Positions 1-8,071 of a stretch of DNA of 13,071 nucleotides are shown here, one piece after another (position 1 is the first letter of the stretch; every line of letters starts with the position of its first letter). The notes under the pieces were generated by a model. It ran no database searches. It worked only from the letters and a program-made list of their open reading frames with translations, and was not told the DNA's origin. Origin of the DNA: an uncultured Eubacteriales bacterium (GTDB taxonomy: Bacteria > Bacillota > Clostridia > Christensenellales > DTU072). The translations under genes were made by a program, and so were the position numbers. Where the stretch lies: positions 1 through 13,071 of the forward strand of contig CACXDF010000020.1 in assembly GCA_902766325.1 (NCBI GenBank). The letters run 5' to 3'.

Positions 1-490
1 GTACGTCGCCATGACGAGAGCGAAAGAACTCTTGTACGTTTCCGCCGTAAAAGGATTCCGTCGTAAGTATAATCGTAACGAAGCGGCTATGCCTTCTCGC
101 TTTATGAGCGAAGCGAAAGGAACGCCTGTTGCCGTGCCGAAAGCCAATCCTTGGCAAAAGACTTCTTACGAGAAATACGGATCGTATCGCTATCGCGACG
201 AAGAAGAAAATATACCGTCTTATCCGTATCCTATGCAACAAACAAAGGCTGTTTCTTATCAAGCAAAGCCGCAAATACAGGTTGCCGGAGCCATGCCGGA
301 TCCCGCATCGGCGCAAAAGAAAGACTTTTCCGGTTTTCATGCCGGAGCGAAAGTTCGTCATAAAAAGTACGGCGTGGGAACCGTGCTTATCGTGGAAGGA
401 AGCGGCAATACTTCTACCGTGACCGTGGCCTTTAAGGACCTCGGCATCAAAAAATTCTCCCTTGCCATCGCGCCGCTGGAGCTTATTTGA
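1..490 (+). CDS. pcrA: ATP-dependent DNA helicase PcrA/UvrD, C-terminal part (5' partial)
   Basis: The reading frame is open from base 2, so this is the end of a gene that begins before the window; the ATG at 11 is internal. The first visible residues, YVAMTRAKELLYVS, are helicase motif VI of superfamily 1A (UvrD/PcrA/Rep), whose arginine contacts ATP. Next comes the usual PSRFMSE segment, then a Tyr/Gln/Pro-rich linker of about 60 residues. The last ~50 residues (GAKVRHKKYGVGTV ... FKDLGIKKFSLAIAPLELI) are the Tudor-like C-terminal domain that in PcrA binds RNA polymerase. The protein is a 3'-5' helicase used in repair, transcription-replication conflict resolution and plasmid replication. 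ligA follows immediately, as in the Bacillus pcrB-pcrA-ligA group. Family and frame are clear; the choice of PcrA rather than another UvrD-like helicase rests on the C-terminal domain and the ligA neighbour. Confidence 0.93.
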   Translation, partial: YVAMTRAKELLYVSAVKGFRRKYNRNEAAMPSRFMSEAKGTPVAVPKANPWQKTSYEKYGSYRYRDEEENIPSYPYPMQQTKAVSYQAKPQIQVAGAMPDPASAQKKDFSGFHAGAKVRHKKYGVGTVLIVEGSGNTSTVTVAFKDLGIKKFSLAIAPLELI

Positions 491-492
491 TC

Positions 493-2445
493 ATGAACGA
501 AGAACAAAGAATGAAAGAATTGGTGAAACTGCTGAACCGCTACGCCAAAGAGTATTACGAACTGGACGCGCCTACCGTTTCCGACAAAGAATACGACGAA
601 CTGTATTACGAATTGGTCGGACTTGAGTATACGCTCGGGTATTCTTTGCCCGATTCTCCCACGCATAGAGTAGGCGGCGCTCCGCTGAAAGAGTTCGTTC
701 GATATCCGCACCGTTTGCGACTTTATTCTTTGGATAAAGCAAAAGGAAAAGAAGAACTTACGGCCTGGTTCGAGCGTATAAAAAAACAGTTCGGTTTTAT
801 TCCCGTTATGAGCGTGGAACATAAATTCGACGGTTTGACGCTTTCTTTGACCTATCGTGACGGCGTTCTCGTGACGGCGGCGACGCGCGGAGACGGCGTG
901 GAAGGCGAAGATGTGACCGCTCAGGTAAAGACCATTCGCAGCGTGCCGCTTTCTATTCCGTATAAAGGAGAGATCGAAATTCAGGGAGAAGGATTAATGC
1001 GTCTTTCTTCGTTGAAAGAATATAACGAAAAGGCGTCCGTTCCGCTTAAAAACGCGCGCAACGGCGTTGCCGGCGCCATCCGTAATCTCGATCCGAAAGT
1101 GACCGCGGCAAGAAAACTCGATTTTGTTGCCTATAACGTAGGTTATTTCGAAGGGAAACTTTTTAATTCTCAAAAAGAAGTCAATGCTTTTCTGAAAGAA
1201 AACGGCTTTTTGACCGATGAAATTTTCTTTTTGACCGATTCTTTCGACGACGTGTGGAAAAAACTTGCCGAAATCGAAGAAGGGCGACCGAGCTATGACT
1301 TTTTGATCGACGGCGCCGTGCTTAAGATCAATGATTTCGCGTTGCGCGAGGAGGTCGGTTACACCGAAAAATTCCCCCGATGGGCGCTTGCGTATAAGTT
1401 CGAAGCGGAAGAAACGACGACGACGGTCAAAGCGATCGAATGGCAAGTCTCCCGTACGGGCAGGCTTAATCCGCTCGCCATTTTGGAGCCGGTCGATCTG
1501 CTTGGCGTTACCGTGCAACGCGCAACGCTCAATAATTATGACGACATTATGAAAAAGGGCGTAAAAATCGGTTCGCGCGTTTTTATACGCAGAAGTAACG
1601 ACGTTATCCCGGAGATCATGGGCGTAGCCGAGTATCCGGAGGATTGTAAAGAGGTCGCGCGCCCCGTCTGTTGCCCGGCCTGCGGCGCGCCTGTCAGAAA
1701 AGAAGGAGTCTTTTATTATTGCACGAACAGCGATCGTTGCGCGCCCACTATCGTGTCCGCGCTCGATCATTTTGCTTCCAAGCCTTGCATGAATATAGAG
1801 GGATTAAGCGAAAAAACGGTTGAACTAATGTATAACGAATTGCATGTGAAATACCCGTATCAACTGTATTCGCTTTCGATGGAAGATCTGCTTTTATTGG
1901 ATGGCTTTAAGGAAAAGAAAGCAAGTAATTTATTGCGTGAAATCGAAAAAAGCAAGAACGTTACGCTTGATAGATTTTTGTTTGCGCTCGGTATTCCGAC
2001 CATCGGCAAAAAAGCGGCAAAACAACTGGCTGACCGCTTTGAAACGCTGATAAATGTAGCCAACGCTACAGTTTTCGATATAATGGAAATCGACGACTTC
2101 GGACAGATCATGGCGGAAAACGTCACTGATTTCTTCATGAACGCGGATAATATGGACGTTGTTAATAAACTCATTTCCGCCGGGATCACGTTTATTACGG
2201 AAGAAAAAACGGAAGGCGTTTTTTCCGGAAAAAACGTCGTTTTGACAGGGAGTTTAAGTTCCTATAAGCGTAGCGCCGCAGCGGCTGAGATCGTCGCGCG
2301 GGGAGGGAAAGTGGCCGACAGCGTTTCTTCTTCGGTCAATCTGGTGGTCGTAGGATCGGACCCGGGCAGCAAGCTGACCAAAGCGCAAAAACTCGGTATC
2401 GAGATCTGGGACGAAGAGCGTTTTCTTTCCGAGCTCAATAAATAA
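493..2445 (+). CDS. ligA: NAD-dependent DNA ligase LigA
   Basis: Seals nicks in DNA using NAD+, for Okazaki fragment joining and repair. With the ATG at 493 it has 650 residues, slightly shorter than the usual ~665-670. An N-terminal NMN-binding Ia domain (YYELDAPTVSDKEYDELY) precedes the adenylation domain with the catalytic lysine K111 in EHKFDG. Then come RGDG, the OB-fold (VSRTGRLNPLAILEPV ... RRSNDVIPEI), a four-cysteine zinc finger (C394, C397, C410, C416), helix-hairpin-helix repeats (around FALGIPTIGKKAAKQL) and a C-terminal BRCT domain (about residues 576-650). The usual MLSLDNA motif reads RLYSLDKA and the second half of the zinc finger is CTNSDRC, one residue longer than common. 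Both fit a divergent clostridial LigA clade. A TTG at 487 is an alternative start; ATG 493 aligns better with the family N-terminus and is 11 bases after GGAG. No terminator is visible after the stop. Confidence 0.96.
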   Translation: MNEEQRMKELVKLLNRYAKEYYELDAPTVSDKEYDELYYELVGLEYTLGYSLPDSPTHRVGGAPLKEFVRYPHRLRLYSLDKAKGKEELTAWFERIKKQFGFIPVMSVEHKFDGLTLSLTYRDGVLVTAATRGDGVEGEDVTAQVKTIRSVPLSIPYKGEIEIQGEGLMRLSSLKEYNEKASVPLKNARNGVAGAIRNLDPKVTAARKLDFVAYNVGYFEGKLFNSQKEVNAFLKENGFLTDEIFFLTDSFDDVWKKLAEIEEGRPSYDFLIDGAVLKINDFALREEVGYTEKFPRWALAYKFEAEETTTTVKAIEWQVSRTGRLNPLAILEPVDLLGVTVQRATLNNYDDIMKKGVKIGSRVFIRRSNDVIPEIMGVAEYPEDCKEVARPVCCPACGAPVRKEGVFYYCTNSDRCAPTIVSALDHFASKPCMNIEGLSEKTVELMYNELHVKYPYQLYSLSMEDLLLLDGFKEKKASNLLREIEKSKNVTLDRFLFALGIPTIGKKAAKQLADRFETLINVANATVFDIMEIDDFGQIMAENVTDFFMNADNMDVVNKLISAGITFITEEKTEGVFSGKNVVLTGSLSSYKRSAAAAEIVARGGKVADSVSSSVNLVVVGSDPGSKLTKAQKLGIEIWDEERFLSELNK

Positions 2446-2456
2446 TATAAAAATAT

Positions 2457-2485
2457 TTGTCAAATTTTTTTATTTGTGCTATAAT
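2457..2485 (+). promoter_or_regulatory. Sigma-A type promoter for the yicC-to-rpe operon
   Basis: A -35 box TTGTCA (2457-2462) and a perfect -10 box TATAAT (2480-2485) are separated by exactly 17 bases, with an extended -10 TG at 2477-2478. The surroundings are strongly AT-rich, unlike the flanking coding DNA. Transcription would start near 2491-2493, giving a leader of about 26 bases with a GAGGTG ribosome site (2505-2510) seven bases before the yicC ATG. This is the only convincing housekeeping promoter I see, and it sits at the start of eleven packed genes. The boxes are seen directly; activity is inferred. Confidence 0.85.
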
Positions 2486-2517
2486 ACCTCACAATCCAGA
2501 CAGCGAGGTGTTTTCGC

Positions 2518-3390
2518 ATGAAAAGCATGACAGGATACGGCAGAGGTATCGCAGAAAAAGACGGGCGTAAGGTCACGATAGAACTTCGTTCGGTTAACCA
2601 TCGTTTTTCCGATTATTCCATGAAATTTCCGCGATTTCTTTCCGCTTGCGAAGACGCCGTTCGCAAGGTTTGTTCCGAGTATATCGTCCGCGGACACGTC
2701 GACGTTTTTTTGCTTTACGAAAACAATCGTGACGACAAGGCCGCCGCTTCGCTCGATCTTCCGCTTGCAAAACAGTATCTCGAGATCGCGAAAGAGCTGG
2801 AAAAAGCGGGCTTTATCAACGATCTTACCGCCGCGCGGGTCATGAAGATGCCCGACGTTGTGGAAGTGAAAGAAGCGGACGAAAATATCGACGAGATCAT
2901 CGCTTTGGTCACGGAGGCTACGCGGGAGGCTTGCGAAAAACTTGTCGAAACGAGAGAAGCCGAAGGCGAAAAGCTTCGCGTCGATCTTCTTGCTAAGTTG
3001 CGCAATCTGGAAGACATGGTTTCTTTCATCGAAGAACGCGCGCCGCTTGTTGCCACCGTTTATGCGGAAAAACTGAAAAAGCGTATGACGGAATACCTCG
3101 ACGGCATCGAGATCGATCAAAGTAAGTTCTTATCCGAAGTTTGTCTGTATACCGACCGCGTCGCTATCGACGAAGAGTTGACCAGACTGAGAACGCACTT
3201 TGCCCGTTGCAAAGAGATTTTCGAGTCGGACGGAGCCATCGGCAAAACGCTTGATTTTACCGTTCAGGAAATGAACAGAGAAATAAACACCACCGGTTCA
3301 AAGTGCAGCGATATCCGGATCACCGAAAAGGTCATCGCCGCTAAGAACGAACTGGAAAAATTCAGAGAGCAGGTACAAAACATAGAATGA
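2518..3390 (+). CDS. yicC: YicC/YloC family endoribonuclease
   Basis: 290 residues, the normal family length. The N-terminus MKSMTGYGRG and the following SVNHRF are hallmarks of the YicC-like N-terminal domain. The C-terminal DUF1732 domain ends in DFTVQEMNREINTTGSK and EKFREQVQNIE, nearly invariant in the family. E. coli YicC is an endoribonuclease linked to small RNA turnover, and the Bacillus homologue is YloC. The start is fixed by the family N-terminus and a GAGGTG site seven bases upstream. It is the first gene after the promoter at 2457-2485, and its stop overlaps the gmk start by four bases (ATGA). In many Firmicutes remA lies between these two genes; there is no room for it here. Family assignment is firm; the cellular role in this organism is inferred from homologues. 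Confidence 0.95.
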   Translation: MKSMTGYGRGIAEKDGRKVTIELRSVNHRFSDYSMKFPRFLSACEDAVRKVCSEYIVRGHVDVFLLYENNRDDKAAASLDLPLAKQYLEIAKELEKAGFINDLTAARVMKMPDVVEVKEADENIDEIIALVTEATREACEKLVETREAEGEKLRVDLLAKLRNLEDMVSFIEERAPLVATVYAEKLKKRMTEYLDGIEIDQSKFLSEVCLYTDRVAIDEELTRLRTHFARCKEIFESDGAIGKTLDFTVQEMNREINTTGSKCSDIRITEKVIAAKNELEKFREQVQNIE

Positions 3391-4007
3391 GAAAAGGCAT
3401 CGTTTTCGTTATTTCCGGCCCGAGTGGGGCAGGAAAGGGCACCGTCGCCAAAGGCTTGGTCGACACCCTCGATAATATCAGTTTCAGCATTTCGGCTACC
3501 AATCGCGCGCCGCGCGTCGGAGAAGTCGAAGGCAAGAGCTATTATTTCGTTTCGGACGAACGCTTCGGCGAGATGATAGCAAACGGCGAATTTCTGGAAT
3601 ACGTCGATAAGTACAAAAATAAGTACGGCACGCCGAAGTCTTCCGTCTGCGATCTGATCGATCGGGGCGTGGACGTTATTTTGGACGTAGAAACGATCGG
3701 CGCCGCCAATATCAAGAAAGTTATGCCCGACGCGGTGAGTATTTTTATTTTGCCGCCGTCGCTTGCCATTCTGAAACAGCGTCTTATAAATCGCGGGACG
3801 GAATCGTCCGATCTGGTTGAGATCCGCTTTTCTCAAGCGTGCGACGAGATCGGTTGCGCCCGTGATTACGACTATATCGTCGTCAACGACGACAGGGACA
3901 AATGCCTTAAGTCCGTCGCTTCCATTATCGAAGCGGAACGGCAAAAAGGTTTTCGGAACGAAGAATTGCCCGATCTTGTGCTGAAGGGCAAAGTGATTTC
4001 CGACTGA
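3387..4007 (+). CDS. gmk: Guanylate kinase
   Basis: Phosphorylates GMP to GDP with ATP, feeding GTP, dGTP and (p)ppGpp pools. 206 residues, the usual length. The P-loop GPSGAGKGT is at residues 11-19. The GMP-binding region shows SISATNRAPRVGEVEG with both arginines kept, then EFLEY and the YGTP segment. The lid/core motif IFILPPSLAILKQRLINRGTE and the C-terminal YDYIVVNDD are typical. Two positions differ from the usual text: TTR reads TNR, and the usual D-x-QG segment reads DVETIGAANIKK. Neither removes an obvious catalytic residue. The ATG overlaps the yicC stop (ATGA), so translation is probably coupled. Assignment is firm. Confidence 0.96.
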   Translation: MRKGIVFVISGPSGAGKGTVAKGLVDTLDNISFSISATNRAPRVGEVEGKSYYFVSDERFGEMIANGEFLEYVDKYKNKYGTPKSSVCDLIDRGVDVILDVETIGAANIKKVMPDAVSIFILPPSLAILKQRLINRGTESSDLVEIRFSQACDEIGCARDYDYIVVNDDRDKCLKSVASIIEAERQKGFRNEELPDLVLKGKVISD

Positions 4008-4041
4008 ACGAAAAAATAAACAAAAAGGAGATATATGCACT

Positions 4042-4239
4042 ATGATGATCGATCCGCCTATCGATAAACTGATCGAAATGACGCCTTGCCGCTACGCGCT
4101 CGTTTGCGGCCTTGCCAAGCGCGCCAAAGAACTCAACGCGACCGAGGCCGCCGAAATGGAAGAGAAGGGCGAAAAGCCGCTCAGCCGCGCCGCGCACGAG
4201 ATCTACGAAGGAAAAATCATCCTTCACGTCGATAAATAA
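4042..4239 (+). CDS. rpoZ: RNA polymerase omega subunit
   Basis: 65 residues, short like other Firmicutes omega proteins. MIDPPIDKLIEM, RYALVCGLAKRAKEL, KPLSRAAHEI and EGKI match the omega family: the N-terminal helix that clamps the beta' subunit and the conserved KPxSxAxxEIxxGKI block. Omega helps beta' fold and assemble into RNA polymerase. An AAGGAG site (4025-4030) lies 11 bases before the first of two tandem ATG codons (4042 and 4045). The gene sits between gmk and coaBC exactly as in Bacillus (gmk-rpoZ-coaBC). A short out-of-frame ATG at 4035 lies closer to the ribosome site (see findings). Confidence 0.93.
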   Translation: MMIDPPIDKLIEMTPCRYALVCGLAKRAKELNATEAAEMEEKGEKPLSRAAHEIYEGKIILHVDK

Positions 4240-4241
4240 GC

Positions 4242-5417
4242 GTGAAAAGGAACGTTGTCGTAGGAGTGACCGGCGGTATCGCCGCTTATAAGACGTGCGA
4301 GCTCGTTTCTCGTTTGGTAAAAGCGGGCTACGGCGTCAAAGTGGTGATGACCGAACACGCGAAAGAATTCGTTACTCCTCTAACATTCGAGACGCTCTCG
4401 AAGAACGCCGTTATCGGAGATATGTTCGCTCCGAAGCCCCATTTCGAGGTGGAACACGTATCGCTGGCTAAATGGGCCGGCGTGTACGTCATTGCGCCCG
4501 CTACCGCCAACGTGATCGCTAAGATCGCCTCGGGCGTAGCCGACGATATGCTGACCACTTCTTTTATGGCGACCGAAGCCGTCCGTATCGTTTGTCCGGC
4601 GATGAATACCGTCATGTATAACGACGAAGCGACGAAAAAGAACCTTGCTCTTTTGAAAGAACGGGGCGTTCTCGTCGTCGAGCCGGGCACGGGCAGGCTC
4701 GCTTGCGGAGACGTCGGCGTGGGCAGAATGGAAGAGCCCGCCGCCATTTTCGAGCAGATCGACCGGATATTGACTCCCAATCCCGATTTCCGCGGTAAGC
4801 GCGTTCTGGTTACGGCCGGAGGTACGACCGAAGACATCGACGGAGTAAGATATATCGGTAATCGTTCTTCCGGAAAGATGGGCGCGGCTATTGCCGAAGC
4901 CGTTATACGTAGGGGAGGAGAAGTTACTTTCGTGTACGGAAGCATTTCCGTTCCCGTGCCGGAAAAAGTCAAAGCCGTCCACGTTACTTCCACACAGGAT
5001 ATGTACGACGCCGTTCTGAAAGAAATGGAGGACTGCGACGTCGTTATTAAGAGCGCCGCGCCTGCCGATTATCGCGTCAAACAAAAGTTCGACTCCAAGA
5101 TAAAGAGCGAGACGCTTACGCTCGAACTTGTTAAGAATCCGGACATCGCCCAAGCGGTGGGAGAAAGGAAAGGCAATCGCATTTTGGTCGCTTTTGCGGC
5201 GGAAACGAACGATCTTATTAAGAACGCCGCGCAAAAACTTTTGAAAAAGAACGCAGATCTCATCGTCGCAAACGACGTTACCGAAAAGGGTGCGGGATTT
5301 AATTCCGATACCAATATCGTTACGCTTTTGTATGGAGACGGTCGAATAGAAAGTCTGCCCATAATGCCGAAAACGGAACTTGCCGATACCATTCTCGACG
5401 CCGTACAAAGCCTATGA
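4242..5417 (+). CDS. coaBC: Bifunctional phosphopantothenoylcysteine decarboxylase / phosphopantothenate-cysteine ligase CoaBC
   Basis: Carries out two consecutive steps of coenzyme A synthesis: CTP-dependent joining of 4'-phosphopantothenate to cysteine (CoaB) and FMN-dependent decarboxylation to 4'-phosphopantetheine (CoaC). 391 residues. The N-terminal flavoprotein half shows GVTGGIAAYK, the catalytic His72 (EHVSLAKW), APATAN, the PAMN motif (119-122) and Cys155 in ACGDVGVGRM. The C-terminal ligase half begins near residue 187 with VLVTAGGTTEDIDGVRYIGNRSSGKMG (Asn207) and has ADYR (275-278) and the DSKIKS lysines (K286/K288). The start is GTG, two bases after the rpoZ stop. No clear ribosome site precedes it, so reinitiation after rpoZ is likely. 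The stop overlaps the priA start (ATGA). Confidence 0.96.
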   Translation: MKRNVVVGVTGGIAAYKTCELVSRLVKAGYGVKVVMTEHAKEFVTPLTFETLSKNAVIGDMFAPKPHFEVEHVSLAKWAGVYVIAPATANVIAKIASGVADDMLTTSFMATEAVRIVCPAMNTVMYNDEATKKNLALLKERGVLVVEPGTGRLACGDVGVGRMEEPAAIFEQIDRILTPNPDFRGKRVLVTAGGTTEDIDGVRYIGNRSSGKMGAAIAEAVIRRGGEVTFVYGSISVPVPEKVKAVHVTSTQDMYDAVLKEMEDCDVVIKSAAPADYRVKQKFDSKIKSETLTLELVKNPDIAQAVGERKGNRILVAFAAETNDLIKNAAQKLLKKNADLIVANDVTEKGAGFNSDTNIVTLLYGDGRIESLPIMPKTELADTILDAVQSL

Positions 5418-7588
5418 TCTATCAAGTTATCGTCGATATCAGTAACAGCAACGTGGACAGGGTCTTTGATTATTCCTGTCCATTTGCTATTGAAGAGGGG
5501 AGCAGAGTCAAAGTTCCTTTCGGTAATCGAACGATAGAAGGCTTCGTGATCGGTACAAAAGAAAGCACCGACGTAAAAACAAAAGACATCATCGCGAAGT
5601 TAGACGACTTTACGCCCGTCACGCCGGAAATGATCGCGCTGTCGAGGTATTTGAAACAGAATTGCAATATCCGCTACGCTGACAGCCTGCGTTTATGTAT
5701 CCCCGGCAAATTGCGCGGAGGACGGATCAAAGAACTAACGCGCGGTTTTTTGCGTCTCGACGTCAGTAAAGAGATCGCTCGGACGTTGATCGGAAAAAAC
5801 GCTCCCAAACAGCTTGCTTTATTGGAAGAAATATCTCCCGAAGGCGAATTTGAGAGCATCCTTGCCGCCGGATACGGACAAAGCGCCGTAAAAGGCTTAC
5901 TTGCCAAAGGAATATTATCCAAGACCGTCGTTCAAGTCCGGAGAAAGCCGCTCAAAGACATGGACGGAGCGGCGAAAAAAGTCGTTTTGTCACCGCAACA
6001 ACAGGAGGCGGTGGAGACGATCTATAACAATATGGGAACGACCGTTCTGCACGGCGTTACGGGAAGCGGAAAAACGGAAGTCTATATGGCCGTTATCGAC
6101 CGCGTTTTGAAAGAAGGAAAGTCGGCTATCATGCTTGTGCCGGAGATCAGTCTGACGCCGCAGATGCTGAACGTCTTTCGCGGGCGTTTCGGCGATAAAG
6201 TGGGGCTTCTTCATAGCGGGATGAGCGACGGAGAACGGTTCGACGAATGGATGAAACTGCTCAATAAAGAAGCCACGGTCGCGCTCGGAGCGCGCAGCGC
6301 GGTGTTTGCACCCGTAGAAAACGTGGGCGTCATCATCATCGACGAAGAGCACGATACCAGTTACGTTTCGGACAGCAATCCCCGTTATCATACGCACGAG
6401 ATCGCCGAATTCCGCAGAAAATACAATAATTGTCGCCTGGTCCTGGGCAGCGCGACGCCTTCTCTCGATACCTATTATAAAGCGGTAAAAGGAGAGTATA
6501 AACTGGTTAAAATGACCGCTCGCGCCAATAAGCGGGCTATGCCGGAAATGGAGATCGTCGATATGCGGAAGGAGATCCGCGCCGGCAACAACAATATGTT
6601 CAGCAGACGACTTCTTGCCGAACTGGATAAGACGATCAAAGCCGGCAATCAGGCTATGATCTATATCAATCGGAGAGGATTCGCTTCTTTCGTACGGTGT
6701 AAAGCCTGCGGATACGTGCCTCATTGTACCGATTGCGAAGTGAGCCTGACTTACCATAAAGAAGACAACCGCCTGAAGTGTCATTATTGCGGAAAAGAAT
6801 ACTACAATCTGGACGTCTGTCCGGAATGCGGAAACGATAAGCTGTCGTACGGTCGTATCGGAACGGAAACGGTCATGGAAGAACTCAATAAACTCTTTCC
6901 CGGCGTAAAAGTGCTCCGTCTCGATAACGATACGACGTCTTCGAAAGATTCTACCGCAAAGATATTATCCGCTTTCGCCGCGAAAGAAGCGCAGATACTT
7001 GTGGGAACGCAGATGATCGTCAAAGGACACGATTTTTCGGACGTGACCCTTGTGGGCGTCCTTGACGCCGATCTGAGCCTGTATTACAGCGATTATCGCA
7101 GTAACGAAACGACCTTTCAACAGATCACGCAGGTCGCGGGCCGCGCGGGCAGGGACGACAAAGAAGGGTCCGTCATCATACAGACTTACAACCCTGCCCA
7201 TTACGTATTCAGGTTTGCGCGGCAATATGATTACGAGGGCTTTTTCGAGAAAGAGAACAACGTGCGGGAGTCTACTTCTTTTCCGCCGTTTTCCAAGATC
7301 GTTCGCATTCTTTTGAAAAGCGAGAACGAAGAAAAGGCTTTGCGCGCCGCAAGAGACTGTTATCAGCGGATGCGGAAGATAAAAGAAGAAAAAACCGGTC
7401 TGTTCCGGGTGCAGGCGATGCGCGCTCCGGTAAAAAGGATCAGTAACGAATTCCGTTTTCAAGTCGTCATTTGGATAAAAACGGAAGCGGAAAAAGACCT
7501 TTTGCCGCGTATTTACGCCGAAGCGGACGACTTGAACGGCAAAAACGTGGTGACTTTCGTAGAAGTCAACCCGATCAATATGAGATAG
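5414..7588 (+). CDS. priA: Primosomal protein N', replication restart helicase PriA
   Basis: Recognises stalled forks and D-loops and reloads the replicative helicase. 724 residues, within the family range. An N-terminal DNA 3'-end-binding domain (about 1-105) and winged-helix segment (about 115-190) are followed by the helicase core: Walker A GVTGSGKT (214-221), DEEH box (310-313), GSATPS (345-350), and motif VI QVAGRAGR (573-580). Inserted in lobe 2 are the eight zinc-binding cysteines (C429, C432, C438, C441, C456, C459, C469, C472), characteristic of PriA. The aromatic-rich loop after the DEEH box reads SYVSDSNPRYH instead of the common SYKQE version, a mild divergence. It overlaps coaBC by four bases and lacks a strong ribosome site of its own. 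A 27-base gap separates it from def. Confidence 0.97.
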   Translation: MIYQVIVDISNSNVDRVFDYSCPFAIEEGSRVKVPFGNRTIEGFVIGTKESTDVKTKDIIAKLDDFTPVTPEMIALSRYLKQNCNIRYADSLRLCIPGKLRGGRIKELTRGFLRLDVSKEIARTLIGKNAPKQLALLEEISPEGEFESILAAGYGQSAVKGLLAKGILSKTVVQVRRKPLKDMDGAAKKVVLSPQQQEAVETIYNNMGTTVLHGVTGSGKTEVYMAVIDRVLKEGKSAIMLVPEISLTPQMLNVFRGRFGDKVGLLHSGMSDGERFDEWMKLLNKEATVALGARSAVFAPVENVGVIIIDEEHDTSYVSDSNPRYHTHEIAEFRRKYNNCRLVLGSATPSLDTYYKAVKGEYKLVKMTARANKRAMPEMEIVDMRKEIRAGNNNMFSRRLLAELDKTIKAGNQAMIYINRRGFASFVRCKACGYVPHCTDCEVSLTYHKEDNRLKCHYCGKEYYNLDVCPECGNDKLSYGRIGTETVMEELNKLFPGVKVLRLDNDTTSSKDSTAKILSAFAAKEAQILVGTQMIVKGHDFSDVTLVGVLDADLSLYYSDYRSNETTFQQITQVAGRAGRDDKEGSVIIQTYNPAHYVFRFARQYDYEGFFEKENNVRESTSFPPFSKIVRILLKSENEEKALRAARDCYQRMRKIKEEKTGLFRVQAMRAPVKRISNEFRFQVVIWIKTEAEKDLLPRIYAEADDLNGKNVVTFVEVNPINMR

Positions 7589-7615
7589 AACAAAGAACTT
7601 ATTTGGGAGGAACAT

Positions 7616-8071
7616 ATGGCGATCAGAACAATATTTCAGGAAGGAGAAGAGTGCCTTTCCAAGCGTTGCCGCGAGGTGACCGTATTCGACGAGAGATTAT
7701 CGAATCTTATCGACGACCTTTTCGATACGTTGCATAAAGCGGACGGAGCGGGACTTGCCGCGCCGCAGATCGGCGTCGTACGCCGGGTAGCCGTCGTAGA
7801 CGTCGACGGTGTAAAACTGGAACTCGTCAATCCGCAGATCATTGCCGCCGAAGGACAGCAGATCGGCGAAGAAGGATGTTTAAGCGTCGATTTTTCTAAG
7901 AATTGCGAAGTTTTGCGCCCGCAAACGGTAACCGTTCGCGCATACGACAGACACGGTAAGCTTTTTGAAAAAACGGTCAGCGATCTGCCGGCAAGATGCG
8001 TTTGCCACGAACTCGATCATCTCGAGGGTATTCTGTTTTATACTCGCGAATATAAAGGAAAGAAGAAATGA
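7616..8071 (+). CDS. def: Peptide deformylase
   Basis: Removes the formyl group from the N-terminal methionine of new proteins as they leave the ribosome. 151 residues. All three metal-site motifs are present: GAGLAAPQ (44-51), EGCLS (86-90, metal ligand Cys88) and HELDH (131-135, ligands His131 and His135, catalytic Glu132). The proline that usually follows EGCLSV is Asp here. GGGAGG (7605-7610) five bases before the ATG is a strong ribosome site and fixes the start. The stop overlaps the fmt start (ATGA). def and fmt act at opposite ends of the formylation cycle, so coupling makes sense. Confidence 0.97.
   Translation: MAIRTIFQEGEECLSKRCREVTVFDERLSNLIDDLFDTLHKADGAGLAAPQIGVVRRVAVVDVDGVKLELVNPQIIAAEGQQIGEEGCLSVDFSKNCEVLRPQTVTVRAYDRHGKLFEKTVSDLPARCVCHELDHLEGILFYTREYKGKKK

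Noticed and set aside
994..1770. Long open frame on the minus strand within ligA (258 codons), with similar ones opposite yicC/gmk, coaBC and priA
   Set aside because: They lie antisense to firmly identified genes, contain no recognisable motif, and reflect codon bias of the real strand.
2454..2470. ATTTG/CAAAT palindrome and T-run after ligA as a terminator
   Set aside because: The arms are separated by one base so cannot form a hairpin, and the bases are better explained as the -35 region of the promoter.
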